Assembly: GCA_002418285.1 (NCBI GenBank)
Contig: DIDT01000066.1
Span: forward strand, 62,001-126,000
Direction of reading: 5' to 3'
Origin: Phycisphaerales bacterium UBA5793
GTDB taxonomy: Bacteria; Planctomycetota; Phycisphaerae; Phycisphaerales; UBA5793
DNA length: 64,000 bases
This document shows, one piece after another, positions 34,006 to 43,327 of the stretch (its first letter is position 1; every line of letters starts with the position of its first letter). Under the pieces are notes generated by a model. It searched no databases. It had not been told where the DNA came from and worked only from the letters and a program-made list of their open reading frames with translations. The position numbers and the translations under genes were made by a program.

Positions 34006-36723
34006 TCAAGACTTCAGTCGCTGACCGGAGTCGGCCCGCTCATCTTCTTCTTCCTCATCGATGACGTCTTCTTCTTCCTCTTCATCCTCATCTTCGTACT
34101 CGTACTCTTCATCGTCGGCGTCAGTGTTTTCTTCGTTATCGCCTTCATCTTCTTCGTCTTCGTCTTCGTACTCGTCTTCTTCCTCGTCATCCTCATTCAT
34201 AGCCTGAGGTTCATCGGGGGAGAAGAGTGTGCCGTCGGCTTCGCCTTCTTCCATCATGCGGCGCATCTGTTCCCACTCTTCAGGGGTCACGATGACTTCG
34301 CGCGCGACCGACCCCTTGTGCTCGCCGATGATGCCCGCGAGGCCCATCTGGTCGATGAGTCGACTCGCGCGGGTGTACCCGATGGCAAGGCGTCGTTGGA
34401 GCAGGGACACCGAGCCGCGCCCGGACTCGACGATGATCTCCACGGCCTTGAAGAAAAGCGGATCGCGCTCGGCGCTGGACAGACCGGCCTCAGAGTCGCC
34501 CTCAGCACTGGGCGCGCGAAGGACCATGAGTTGCCGCTCGAAACTCGGCGACGCAACTTCCTTGAGGAATCGCGTGACCTTGCGAATCTCCAGATCGTCG
34601 ACCAGCGTGCCCTGGGCGCGGGTGATTTCGCTGGTGCGCGGCCCGAGAAACATCATGTCGCCCTGGCCGAGCAGCAGTTCGGCGCCCTTCTGATCGAGGA
34701 CGATGCGGCTGTCCATGCCCGAAGCCACCTTGAACGACACGCGGCAGGGCATGTTGCTCTTGATCAGGCCCGTCACGACATTCGCCTGCGGCCGCTGCGT
34801 GGCGAGGATGAGGTGGATGCCCACGGCCCGCGCCTTCTGGGCGATGCGCACGATGAGCGTCTCGACCTCTTTGTGCGTCATGATGAGGTCGGCGAGTTCA
34901 TCGATGATAAAGACGATGTAAGGAATCTTCTTGGGGATCGTCGCGGCTTCCTGTTCCGTCACAGGGCCCAGCCGTTCTTCGATTTCTTCCCACGTCAGCG
35001 TGTTGTACGCGGCGATGTCGCGCACGCCGACTTCGGAGAGCAATTCGTAGCGCTCCTCCATCTTCGTCACGGCCCACTCCAGAATTGCCGCGGCCTTGCC
35101 CATCTCGGTGACGACCGGGCACATCAGGTGCGGGATCTCCTTGAACTGGTTCATTTCGACCATCTTGGGGTCCACGAGAATGAGTTTCAGTTCATCGGGC
35201 CGCTTCGTGTAGAGGAACGACATGACAATCGTGTTGATGCACACGCTCTTGCCCGAGCCGGTCGTTCCGGCCACGAGCATGTGGGGCATCGCCGACAAAT
35301 CTGCGATCAGGGGTGTGCCGGAGGCATCCTTGCCGAGGAACATGGGCAGGCGCATCTTGCTGGCTTCGGAACCAGCGGTCATCAGCTCCTTGATACGCAC
35401 CTTCTCCTTGTTCAGGTTGGGCACTTCGATTCCGATCGTCGATTTCCCTGCCATATTGGCGACGATGCGGATGTTCTGCGCGCGGAGCGAACGGGCGATA
35501 TCCGACGCGATCGAGTTGATGGACGATACCTTGGTGCCGGGGGTGAGTTGGACTTCGTAGAGGGTGATTACCGGGCCGGAATCGATGCCGACCACTTCGC
35601 CTTCGATGCCGTAGACCTTAAGCGTGTGTTCAAGCACTTCGGCCTGCTCACGGACGAACTCCTCCATCGTCTCGGTAAAGGTCTCTTCGGGCTCGATGAG
35701 CAGATCGAGCGAAGGAAACTGGTAGCCGCTGTAGTCGTCCGTGCGCGGCGGCTCGGTCGTCTCATTCTTGCTCGGTTTGGGACGCGACGAGATATTGACG
35801 GGCAGCTTGCGGATCTTCTCGCGCAACGCCTCCATGTTGATTTCGGTCGATCGCACTGTGGCGGCTGCGTCAGCCGCGGCATCAGCGTTGCGTCCAGCTT
35901 CTTCCATTGCGAAGGACTCGGTGCCGGCGAAACCACCGGCATCGGGACTGATCGACGGCGGCGACTGGGTTTTGCCGCGGCGGCCGACGCGAACGGGGGC
36001 GGCCTCTGGTGCGTCTTCCTCCGCCTGTTCTTCCGTCTCTTCGTTGGTCGGGTTAGATGAGAGCGCAGCGGCAGTCGAGGCGGCGAGCGACGTCGCAGCG
36101 CTCATGGCCTTGCCAACGGGCACCTTTTTCATAAGTCCCAAGGCGCGCAGTCCGAGCATGGGTAGAGCGAGCACGAGGCGGTCGGCGGCAATGATTGCGC
36201 CCACGAGCAGCAGGAGGATGAGGATGATCGCCGTTCCCGGTGTGTTAAATCGCTCGACAAGAAAATCGACGCCTCGAATCGCCAGCAACCCGCCCGCGCC
36301 CTCGGGGAAGGGCCCGGTTGTCCGGAACCAAAGCGACTGCATGCCGGACACCGCCAGCACGACGGCAATCACACCGCCGACGCGCACTAGGGGATGGCTG
36401 ACGCGCGTGCCCCAGGCAGTGAGTCCGAGGTAGGTCAGAATGAGAGCCAGACCCGCCCAAAGGCCGTGGCCCAAGGTCTGGTAGGACCAGTAGGCGACGA
36501 TGGCACCGATCTGGCCACACCAGTTGGCGGGAGGGTCGTTATACACCGAGACGGCATGGCTGGGCCAGTCGTTGGCATCGAAACTCCAGAGCGACGCGGA
36601 AATGAAGACCACGAGCGCCGCCAGCGCCATCCAGCCGATGCCGCGCCACACATGCGACATGGCCGTCGGCTCGCCTTTGCCAGCCTTCTTCGAATCGGTC
36701 GATTTCTTTTTTGCTCGTGCCAT
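34006..36723 (-). CDS. ftsK: FtsK/SpoIIIE DNA translocase with an extreme acidic C-terminal tail
   Basis: 905 aa from the ATG at 36723 (MARAKKKSTD). It pumps chromosomal DNA through the division septum. Four or so N-terminal membrane helices (about 25-230) precede a linker and the motor: beta domain with Walker A in AGTTGSGKSVCINT (about 485-492) and Walker B in LKLILVDPKMVEM; HLILATQRPQANV follows. The winged-helix gamma domain (VSLLQRRLAIGYTRASRLID) would read KOPS-like DNA signals. After it, residues about 836-901 are almost only Asp, Glu and Tyr; this tail is not part of the family. The ribosome binding site is weak. Neighbours: dut upstream. Confidence 0.95.
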   Translation of the reverse strand: MARAKKKSTDSKKAGKGEPTAMSHVWRGIGWMALAALVVFISASLWSFDANDWPSHAVSVYNDPPANWCGQIGAIVAYWSYQTLGHGLWAGLALILTYLGLTAWGTRVSHPLVRVGGVIAVVLAVSGMQSLWFRTTGPFPEGAGGLLAIRGVDFLVERFNTPGTAIILILLLLVGAIIAADRLVLALPMLGLRALGLMKKVPVGKAMSAATSLAASTAAALSSNPTNEETEEQAEEDAPEAAPVRVGRRGKTQSPPSISPDAGGFAGTESFAMEEAGRNADAAADAAATVRSTEINMEALREKIRKLPVNISSRPKPSKNETTEPPRTDDYSGYQFPSLDLLIEPEETFTETMEEFVREQAEVLEHTLKVYGIEGEVVGIDSGPVITLYEVQLTPGTKVSSINSIASDIARSLRAQNIRIVANMAGKSTIGIEVPNLNKEKVRIKELMTAGSEASKMRLPMFLGKDASGTPLIADLSAMPHMLVAGTTGSGKSVCINTIVMSFLYTKRPDELKLILVDPKMVEMNQFKEIPHLMCPVVTEMGKAAAILEWAVTKMEERYELLSEVGVRDIAAYNTLTWEEIEERLGPVTEQEAATIPKKIPYIVFIIDELADLIMTHKEVETLIVRIAQKARAVGIHLILATQRPQANVVTGLIKSNMPCRVSFKVASGMDSRIVLDQKGAELLLGQGDMMFLGPRTSEITRAQGTLVDDLEIRKVTRFLKEVASPSFERQLMVLRAPSAEGDSEAGLSSAERDPLFFKAVEIIVESGRGSVSLLQRRLAIGYTRASRLIDQMGLAGIIGEHKGSVAREVIVTPEEWEQMRRMMEEGEADGTLFSPDEPQAMNEDDEEEDEYEDEDEEDEGDNEENTDADDEEYEYEDEDEEEEEDVIDEEEEDERADSGQRLKS

Positions 36724-36910
36724 GCGTTGGATCGCGTCCTCGGAGCAGCGGCGGATCGGCCGGTCGTGGGACCGCGACGGCCACGACCCCCTCCGGGCCG
36801 GCGCGCACTGGTCCGCCCAATGATATCGAACGGTCACCGTTGTCGGCGTGAAGAAAGTCGCTGGCCGTTTGAGACCTGTTCGGTGGTGATCACGCCCGCC
36901 AATATAGCTC

Positions 36911-37351
36911 CTAGCGACCCGTGGAGCCGAATCCGCCGTGGCCCCGGTGGGTCTCATCGAGTTCCTCCACTTCGACTGGCTGCACATGCGCGATGGGCGC
37001 GATGATCATCTGGGCGATTCGCATGTGCGGCTCGACGGCAAACGGCTCGCGGCCGAGGTTGATGAGTGGCACGCAGACTTCCCCACGGTAGTCGGCGTCA
37101 ATGGTGCCAGGTGCGTTGGGCATCGAGATGCCGTGCTTGCTGGCCAGACCGGAGCGAGGCCGCACCTGGGCTTCGTAGCCCAAGGGAACCGCCATGCGAA
37201 ATCCGCATTGGATGAGGCGGATGTCACCAGGCTTGAGAACCACGGGAAACTCGAGGGCGGCGTGCAGGTCCATTCCTGCGGCGTGCTCGGTCTGGTAGCG
37301 AGGCAGAGGAACGTTGGCGTTGATGCGTTCAATCCGAAGTTCGAGGGTCAT
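36911..37351 (-). CDS. dut: dUTP diphosphatase (dUTPase)
   Basis: 146 aa from the ATG at 37351. It hydrolyses dUTP to dUMP, keeping uracil out of DNA. All five trimeric dUTPase motifs are present: AGMDLHA (I), RSGLASKHGI (II), GTIDADYRGEV (III), RIAQMII (IV) and the C-terminal GHGGFGSTG (V). The start was set at the MTLELRIERI segment typical of the fold; longer in-frame sequence upstream overlaps the divergent amidase gene promoter. The gap to that divergent gene is 48 nt. Confidence 0.95.
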   Translation of the reverse strand: MTLELRIERINANVPLPRYQTEHAAGMDLHAALEFPVVLKPGDIRLIQCGFRMAVPLGYEAQVRPRSGLASKHGISMPNAPGTIDADYRGEVCVPLINLGREPFAVEPHMRIAQMIIAPIAHVQPVEVEELDETHRGHGGFGSTGR

Positions 37352-37399
37352 GGAGCCATCGTAGACGGTCACGAGCCGGGAAGGTTGATACTGTTGTTC

Positions 37400-38194
37400 A
37401 TGCCACGCGTATACGCCGTTCAATTTGACATTATCTGGGAGGACAAGGCGGCAAACCACGCAATCGTGGAGGGGATGGTGGAGCAGGCCGCGCCCCCGCG
37501 CGGCTCGCTGGTCGTGTTACCCGAGATGTTTGATGTGGGTTTCAGTCTCAACACCGGTGCGACGGCCGAGCAGGTTACAGGCGGCGCGAGCGAGTCATGG
37601 TGCGCCGCCGCCGCGCGCCGCTGGGGCGTGTACCTCCAAGGCGCCTCCGTGCAGCGGCCTGATCCAGATGGCAAAGCAACCAATGACGCGGTAGCCTTCG
37701 ACCCCGATGGCGAACTGATTTGCCGCTACCAGAAGATCTTTCCTTTCAGCGGCGGGCGCGAAACCGAGGCGTTTAAAGGCGGCGATCGCATCGTGACCTT
37801 CGACTGGCAGGGACTTACAGTCTGCCCATTCGTCTGCTACGACCTCCGCTTTCCGGAGATTTTCCGCTTGGCCACTCTTGATCGCGGTGCAGAAGTTTTC
37901 ACGATTGGCGCCTCCTGGCCAACGCCGCGCCACCACCACTGGCTCACCTTGCTCAGCGCCCGGGCCATCGAGAATCAAGCGTACGTCGTTGGCCTGAATC
38001 GATGCGGCAAGGACCCGGCGCTGGCGTACTCGGGTGGCTCGCGCATCTTCGGCCCCAAGGGTGAGGTTCTTGCGGAAGCGGACGAAGCGCCGACGGTTCT
38101 CTCCGCCGAGATCGACCAGACCACGGTGCAAAGCTGGCGTGCGAGTTTCAAATCGCTGGCGGATGCGCGTCGCGAGTTCCTTGGCCGTTGCTGA
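37400..38194 (+). CDS. Nitrilase-superfamily omega-amidase-like hydrolase (YafV/Nit2 type)
   Basis: 264 aa from the ATG at 37400. The Glu-Lys-Cys catalytic triad of the carbon-nitrogen hydrolase family is visible: Glu in VLPEMFDVGFS, Lys in YQKIFPFSGG, Cys in CPFVCYDLRFPEIFR. GGRETEAFKGG and RAIENQAYVVGLNR fit the omega-amidase branch, which hydrolyses alpha-ketoglutaramate and other omega-amides in the cytoplasm. The open frame extends upstream across dut but that part has no coding character. No strong Shine-Dalgarno. Confidence 0.9.
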   Translation: MPRVYAVQFDIIWEDKAANHAIVEGMVEQAAPPRGSLVVLPEMFDVGFSLNTGATAEQVTGGASESWCAAAARRWGVYLQGASVQRPDPDGKATNDAVAFDPDGELICRYQKIFPFSGGRETEAFKGGDRIVTFDWQGLTVCPFVCYDLRFPEIFRLATLDRGAEVFTIGASWPTPRHHHWLTLLSARAIENQAYVVGLNRCGKDPALAYSGGSRIFGPKGEVLAEADEAPTVLSAEIDQTTVQSWRASFKSLADARREFLGRC

Positions 38195-38267
38195 GCACCA
38201 GCACGTCAGTCCCCCAAGTCAACGCGCACGAGATCAGCAAACACCGAGTCAGATCGAGGCCGGCTCA

Positions 38268-40691
38268 TCACTTCTTCTTTTTCTTTCCGACACTCTTGCT
38301 TACTGCAGACTTCTTACCTCGTGACTTCTTCCTCTCTCCCTTTGGCGCCCGATCTGCGGATTTGGAAGTGTTCTTTCCGGAACTCGGCTTGCGGTTGGCA
38401 GTTGCCTTGCGGGCGCTGGTCACGATGTGCAGATCCATGCGGCGAGCCGGTGGGTCGACGAGCATGATGCGAACTTTCAATCGATCACCAATCTGAATCG
38501 TCGCTCCGCTCTCTGACGTCAGGGCGCCGGTCTGCTGATTCACGCGCCAGCGGCTTGGCCGATCGCCCTTGCCCCGCTTCCCGGCTGACTCTGAAGACTC
38601 GAACGCGTCAGGATCGCGCACATTGACATACCCCTCGACCAGGCGCTGGTCGAGTTGCACGAACACTGCCGAATCCGACACACCCGTGACCACGCCGTCC
38701 ATCACATCGCCCTGATGCTTGTCGGCGATGAACTGGAGGACGAGGAAGTTGCGCAAGCTGCGCTCGGCCATCTCGGCGTTGCGCTCGGTCTCGTTGCAGC
38801 GCGCACCCATTTCAATCAACTTGGACTCGTCCGGGCAGCGATGATCTTTCCGCAGTATGTTGCCGATGCGTCTGTTCGCCTTGCCGCGTGGCCGCTCGAT
38901 TCCGTTTCGCGTCTGTTCGAGATAGGCCGTGAGTTGTCGGTGCAACACCAGATCGGGATAGCGCCGGATTGGACTGGTGAAGTGCGCATAGTGGGCGCTG
39001 GCCAGCGCGAAGTGACCGATCATCGCCGGCGAGTACTCCGCCTTGGTCAGGCTCTTGAGAATCGCAAGATGGACCGCGTGCTGGCGAGGCGTGCCGCGCG
39101 TGGCTTCGAGCACACGCTGCAGCTCAAACCGCGTTGGGCTCTTGGGCAGATTCAGTCCAGCCACACGGAAGTATTGCTGCAGCTCGCCGAGGTCGAATGT
39201 AGACGGATCAGGGTGCGTGCGGCGGAGAATCGGGATCCCGATGCGGTCAAACAGTCGGGCGAGCGCCTCGTTCGCCTCGACCATGAACATCTCGATCAGG
39301 CCGTGCGTCGAAGCGTCATCTTCCGGCACGGCGCCGATAACGTGCCCCGCATCATCAAAAACCAGTTCCACCTCAGGCAATGTCAGGACGATCATGCCGT
39401 CCTTCGTTCGTCGCTTGCGCAGCAACGTGGCAAGTTCATCCATGAGTTTGAGCGTCGGCAAGAGTTGCTTCGGATAGTCCGACTCACTCATCGAATGCTT
39501 GCGAGCTTCGTCCGGATGCCCCTTGATGAGATTCTCGGCTTCGAGGTAGGTCAGCCGTTTGCTCGACCGAATGACCGAATTGCTGTATCGCTCGTCGCGC
39601 ACGTGTGCCTTACCGTCGTAGCGAATGAAGACTGACTTGGTCAATCGATCGACGCCCTCCTGCAGTGAACAGACGCCGTTGCTGAGCACTTCGGGCAGCA
39701 TGGGAATAACGTGGCGAGGCAGGTACACGCTGTTGCCACGCTGGCGAGCCTCGAGATCGAGCGGTGAATCGAACGTGACGAACGTGGAAGCGTCGGCGAT
39801 ATGGACACCGAGTTCCCAGCCGCCATCATCGAGGCGCCGAATGGAAATTGCATCATCGAAATCGCGCGCGTCGGGTGGGTCGATCGTGATGATGAACTGC
39901 TCGCGCAAATCCTCACGACCTTCGATGAACTGCTCAGTGTCGGCGAATTCGCGAGCCATCTCGGTGGCCTGATCGACGGCCGCATCCGGAAACAGACCCG
40001 GCAGGCTGTACGTGTGGATGACCGCCTGCGTCTCGACGTCGGGCAGTCCCGCCTCGCCAAGTCGCTTGAGGATGACACCCTCACCCCACTGCCCGCTCTC
40101 GGGATAGCGAATCATCTCGACGACGACCTTGTCACCCTCTTTGGCGTTTTTGGCGCCGACATCACGAACGCGAATCTGGTCGTGCAGTTGCCGATCGTCA
40201 GGTTCAACAAGCCAGTGTTGCTGAAAGCGACGGAGCGTACCAACATACGACGATTTGGCTCGCTGGATAATCTCGACCACTTCACCCGTGAATGGCGAGG
40301 CGCCCGGCGGCCCTCCGGTGCGGCCGCGATTTCGCACCACTCGCGCTCGTACTCTGTCGCCGCTGACGGCCGTACCAGTTGCGCCAGGGGGCACGAAGAG
40401 GTCGCCCTCGCGGTTGGGCACATCCGGAATGATGAACCCAAACCCCTTGGGGTTGACACGGATCTTGCCGAGCAGTTCACGCCCCACGGGTGGGAGCAGG
40501 AACTCGCCACCCGGCGAAGTCGTGATCGACCCCGACGCGGTGAGTTCATCAAGTGTTTGTTCGAATGCGGCAAGCTCGTCCTCTTCGACGCCGATCTGCT
40601 CGGCCAGAACCTCAAAGCCGACTGGCTCGTAGCGGCGATCCTGAAGATGGGCGAGAACTCTGTTCTTGAAACGTAGGGGCATCAGGTCCAT
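38268..40691 (-). CDS. rnr: Ribonuclease R
   Basis: About 807 aa processive 3'-5' exoribonuclease that degrades structured RNA. N-terminal winged-helix-like part (MPLRFKNRVLAHLQDRRYEP, preceded by an alternative start MDL), cold-shock domain (GKIRVNPKGFGFIIPDVPN), RNB catalytic domain with the Asp cluster in DPPDARDFDDAISI, FTSPIRRYPDLVLHRQL, an S1 domain (MDGVVTGVSDSAVFVQL) and a Lys/Ser-rich tail ending KSVGKKKKK. ATGs at 40691 and 40682 are both possible; I used the first. Divergent from the YlbF-family gene with a 99-nt spacer. Confidence 0.94.
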   Translation of the reverse strand: MDLMPLRFKNRVLAHLQDRRYEPVGFEVLAEQIGVEEDELAAFEQTLDELTASGSITTSPGGEFLLPPVGRELLGKIRVNPKGFGFIIPDVPNREGDLFVPPGATGTAVSGDRVRARVVRNRGRTGGPPGASPFTGEVVEIIQRAKSSYVGTLRRFQQHWLVEPDDRQLHDQIRVRDVGAKNAKEGDKVVVEMIRYPESGQWGEGVILKRLGEAGLPDVETQAVIHTYSLPGLFPDAAVDQATEMAREFADTEQFIEGREDLREQFIITIDPPDARDFDDAISIRRLDDGGWELGVHIADASTFVTFDSPLDLEARQRGNSVYLPRHVIPMLPEVLSNGVCSLQEGVDRLTKSVFIRYDGKAHVRDERYSNSVIRSSKRLTYLEAENLIKGHPDEARKHSMSESDYPKQLLPTLKLMDELATLLRKRRTKDGMIVLTLPEVELVFDDAGHVIGAVPEDDASTHGLIEMFMVEANEALARLFDRIGIPILRRTHPDPSTFDLGELQQYFRVAGLNLPKSPTRFELQRVLEATRGTPRQHAVHLAILKSLTKAEYSPAMIGHFALASAHYAHFTSPIRRYPDLVLHRQLTAYLEQTRNGIERPRGKANRRIGNILRKDHRCPDESKLIEMGARCNETERNAEMAERSLRNFLVLQFIADKHQGDVMDGVVTGVSDSAVFVQLDQRLVEGYVNVRDPDAFESSESAGKRGKGDRPSRWRVNQQTGALTSESGATIQIGDRLKVRIMLVDPPARRMDLHIVTSARKATANRKPSSGKNTSKSADRAPKGERKKSRGKKSAVSKSVGKKKKK

Positions 40692-40790
40692 CCGGGGGGA
40701 GACAAAGCAGATCATAGCAAACAGCTGCACAACGAATTCGGGGTTGCCTTCGCCTGCCGTCCATCCCTTGCGTTTGCCTACCATCAGGTC

Positions 40791-41150
40791 ATGGCTGATA
40801 CCGCACAGATCCTCGACGTCGCGACAAAACTCGGCCGCCTGCTGGACGAGCATCCCGCAATGAAGAAGTATCGCGGGCTGCTGAAGGCGATCCGTGAGGA
40901 CACCGAGGCCCAGCGGCTGCTCGCCGACTACACGCGCCAGATGGACACCATAGCGGAGAAGGAGTCGAACGGTCAGCCGATCGAAGTCGAGGACAAGCGC
41001 CGACTCTCTGATCTTCAGGGTCAGGTGGCAATGCACCCGAAGTTGCGAGAGATGCAGGTGGCGCAGATGGACTACATTGATTTGATGCGCAAGGTGGATG
41101 AGGCGATGTCGTCAGGCAGTGCTTCATCAGCTGATTTCAAATCGCCCTGA
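40791..41150 (+). CDS. YlbF/YmcA-family protein
   Basis: 119 aa, all helical and without cysteine. LGRLLDEHPAMKKYRGLLKA and QMDYIDLMRKVDEA match the pattern of the Bacillus YlbF/YmcA (ComK-regulator) family, in which such proteins form a complex affecting RNA processing by RNase Y. Here the gene is divergent from rnr, which may be chance. Family assignment is by overall helical pattern and length; activity unknown. Confidence 0.72.
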   Translation: MADTAQILDVATKLGRLLDEHPAMKKYRGLLKAIREDTEAQRLLADYTRQMDTIAEKESNGQPIEVEDKRRLSDLQGQVAMHPKLREMQVAQMDYIDLMRKVDEAMSSGSASSADFKSP

Positions 41151-41314
41151 CGGCGAGGAAACCGGGCCATATTCCCGTGGACAACTGCCCCATTGCCGCG
41201 CACGATCAGGTGTGGCAGACGCCGTATGCTGCGTGAGATGGTTGCGCAGCGCTGGTCGCCGCCGCAAACGAACCTGATTTCCGCCGCCGAACTCGAAAGC
41301 CTGGAGCAATGATC

Positions 41315-41851
41315 ATGGAACGCCTCAACGTCGTCGATCCCACCACCGCAACTGGCAAAGCCAAAGAACTCTTCGATGGGCCATTGGCCAGAAAGAAGTT
41401 GAACATCTTTCGCGGCCTCGCCAACAACCCCGGGGTTCTGGAAGCCTTTTTGAATTTTTCCCGGGGCGTCAGAACCGGCTCTCTCACGGCGGCTGAACAT
41501 GAACTCATCGCGCTGACCTGCGCGCAGGGCACCGGATGCGAGTACTGCCTCGCCACGCATACCAAGCTCGCTGCAGGCCACGGCGTCGATGCGAATGCCG
41601 CCGTCGAGGCCCGCAAGGGCCGGGCTGTTGATCCCCGGCATCAGGCGGTCCTGCGGTTCACCAATGCCCTGCTCGAAAAGCGGGGTTCGATTAGTGACAA
41701 CGACCTCAAGGCGTTCCGGGATGCGGGCTTTGACGATGCGGCTGTTGTTGAGGCGATCGGTGCCGTCGCCGTCAACCTCTTCACCAACTTCTTTAATGAA
41801 GTGCACCACACCCCAATTGACACGATGTTTGATCCAGCGCCGAAGATCTGA
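41315..41851 (+). CDS. AhpD-like/carboxymuconolactone decarboxylase-family protein
   Basis: 178 aa. ATGs at 41309 and 41315 are possible; GGAG lies 8 nt before the second. The AhpD-type redox motif CEYCLATHT has Cys75, Cys78 and a His, with Glu in AAEHELIAL completing the proton relay. Such proteins reduce peroxides or act as thiol-dependent relays; many 'peroxidase-related' members share this layout. It stands alone between the YlbF gene and a convergent 458-aa gene. Confidence 0.88.
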   Translation: MERLNVVDPTTATGKAKELFDGPLARKKLNIFRGLANNPGVLEAFLNFSRGVRTGSLTAAEHELIALTCAQGTGCEYCLATHTKLAAGHGVDANAAVEARKGRAVDPRHQAVLRFTNALLEKRGSISDNDLKAFRDAGFDDAAVVEAIGAVAVNLFTNFFNEVHHTPIDTMFDPAPKI

Positions 41852-41908
41852 TTCACCCCGGATCGCCGCGAACCACGCGAGTTCATGGGCGTACAGCGTG
41901 GGTTGGAA

Positions 41909-43285
41909 TCACGCGCCGAGCAATTCACTCGATTCGGATTCGCGTCGCGGATCGGTGCGGGAGATGATGTCTGACACGCCGTGCTGATTGAAACCCTTGT
42001 AGCCGTCGTTGCGTTCGAGGTTCTCCAGGTGCGAACCGATGGCGCCGGTCATCCGGAACTGATTCGCCTGCATCGCAGTGATCTGGCCGCGCTGGAGCAG
42101 CCGATTAATGCGATGATCCGATACCTTCCAACGCTCCCCTTCGGAGAAGGCCTGGCGCAAGTACGGCAGGTTTGTGAAGGGTGACATGGTATTGACACCC
42201 GCCGCCTGCAACTGGTCGCGGAGCGCATCGTGATCAAACTGACACTCGAGGTGGTGCATTCCGGCCTGCAGAATCGACTCGCCGTGCAAACCGCACCAGA
42301 GACCAACCGTACCCAACTCCAGACGTTCGCCAAGCGGTTCATGCGCGAAATCACCCGCCACTTCTTCAGGCGACAAATCAACATCTGCGAAGACCACGAT
42401 GCCACAGGCAGGCTGCTCGAGTACTTGCGCCCCCCACCCCGCCTCCGCACCGGCATAGAAGCGTTCGCGAGGCTCCATGCCCAGTCGCTCGAAGAGCGCG
42501 ATGAGCTTGCGAAAGTGTGGCCGCGAAGAGCGGAACGTGTGGTGATCGTGATTGGCCCATCCAAGACCCAGCGCATCCTGCCGACCCTTCTGGAGGCGAG
42601 CGGCACGGTTGCGGCGAGCCCAGTATTCGCGCTCGGCGGCGAAGAAGATGTCGCACGCCATGTCCACACCCAAATCGGCGATCGTGGCATCAACAAGTAA
42701 ACTGACGCGCTCGAAGCCACGTTCGTCTTCCGGCCAGTCGCGTTCGCGGCGGCGAAGCGACTCGTATTGGCGCACCATCTGCAGGCTGTGTTCGGGCTGA
42801 GGCTGCGGCACGACAATGCTGCGCGAGCCGTGCCGCTCGATCACCCATAGATCGGCTCCGTCGCCATGGAAGACTGGAGCGCGGCGCATGGCGGCGAACG
42901 GCTCGCCCTCGATGACGTGATCGTTGGAGATCATCCATGCGGCCATGAAGTCAGCGACCGACTCGACCTTGATAAAGACGCGATGCACCGTGGTGTCAGA
43001 CACGACAAACGAGGGGAACACGCCGCCCTCGTGAATCAGTACGCGCGTTGAGCCGACCAGTTCGCTGCGGGCAAAGCCGGCCTCGCCCAATCGACTCTCC
43101 CAATCTTCCCGGGCTGGTACTTCAATCGAATCAATCCAGTCGATGAACCGAGTCGCCGTTTCCTGCCGCATCCTTCTGGCCAGCTCGGCCGCACGAGGGC
43201 AGCGCGAGAGCAGATGATCGACGACTTCATGCACAACGGCTTGCGCTCGGGGCTGGGGTTGCCAGTGGAACTGCGACTCAGTCAT
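41909..43285 (-). CDS. Conserved-looking 458-aa protein of unknown function
   Basis: I do not recognise the family. The protein is soluble with no signal peptide. Striking segments are LGWANHDHHTFRSSRPHF (about 240-258, a His/Asp cluster that could bind metal), ERFYAGAEAGWGAQVLEQP (about 277-295), GIVVFADVDL, TVGLWCGLHGESILQAGMHHLEC (His, Cys and Glu cluster in the 330s to 350s) and the tail GYKGFNQHGVSDIISRTDPR. The dense Trp, His and Gly motifs suggest an enzyme or metal protein rather than a scaffold. It lies 42 nt upstream of ppa? No: ppa is upstream at 43328-43897 on the same strand, so the two may be cotranscribed, ppa first. Confidence 0.82.
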   Translation of the reverse strand: MTESQFHWQPQPRAQAVVHEVVDHLLSRCPRAAELARRMRQETATRFIDWIDSIEVPAREDWESRLGEAGFARSELVGSTRVLIHEGGVFPSFVVSDTTVHRVFIKVESVADFMAAWMISNDHVIEGEPFAAMRRAPVFHGDGADLWVIERHGSRSIVVPQPQPEHSLQMVRQYESLRRRERDWPEDERGFERVSLLVDATIADLGVDMACDIFFAAEREYWARRNRAARLQKGRQDALGLGWANHDHHTFRSSRPHFRKLIALFERLGMEPRERFYAGAEAGWGAQVLEQPACGIVVFADVDLSPEEVAGDFAHEPLGERLELGTVGLWCGLHGESILQAGMHHLECQFDHDALRDQLQAAGVNTMSPFTNLPYLRQAFSEGERWKVSDHRINRLLQRGQITAMQANQFRMTGAIGSHLENLERNDGYKGFNQHGVSDIISRTDPRRESESSELLGA

Positions 43286-43327
43286 TCGTACATGTACCTC
43301 TGGAGTCGAGATTTGTATCGCTCGGGT

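Noticed and set aside
34003..36060. Plus-strand open frame of 685 codons opposite ftsK with a very hydrophobic N-terminus
   Set aside because: The hydrophobic start is the complement of the acidic tail (GAA/GAT read as TTC/ATC). ftsK on the other strand has full family motifs.
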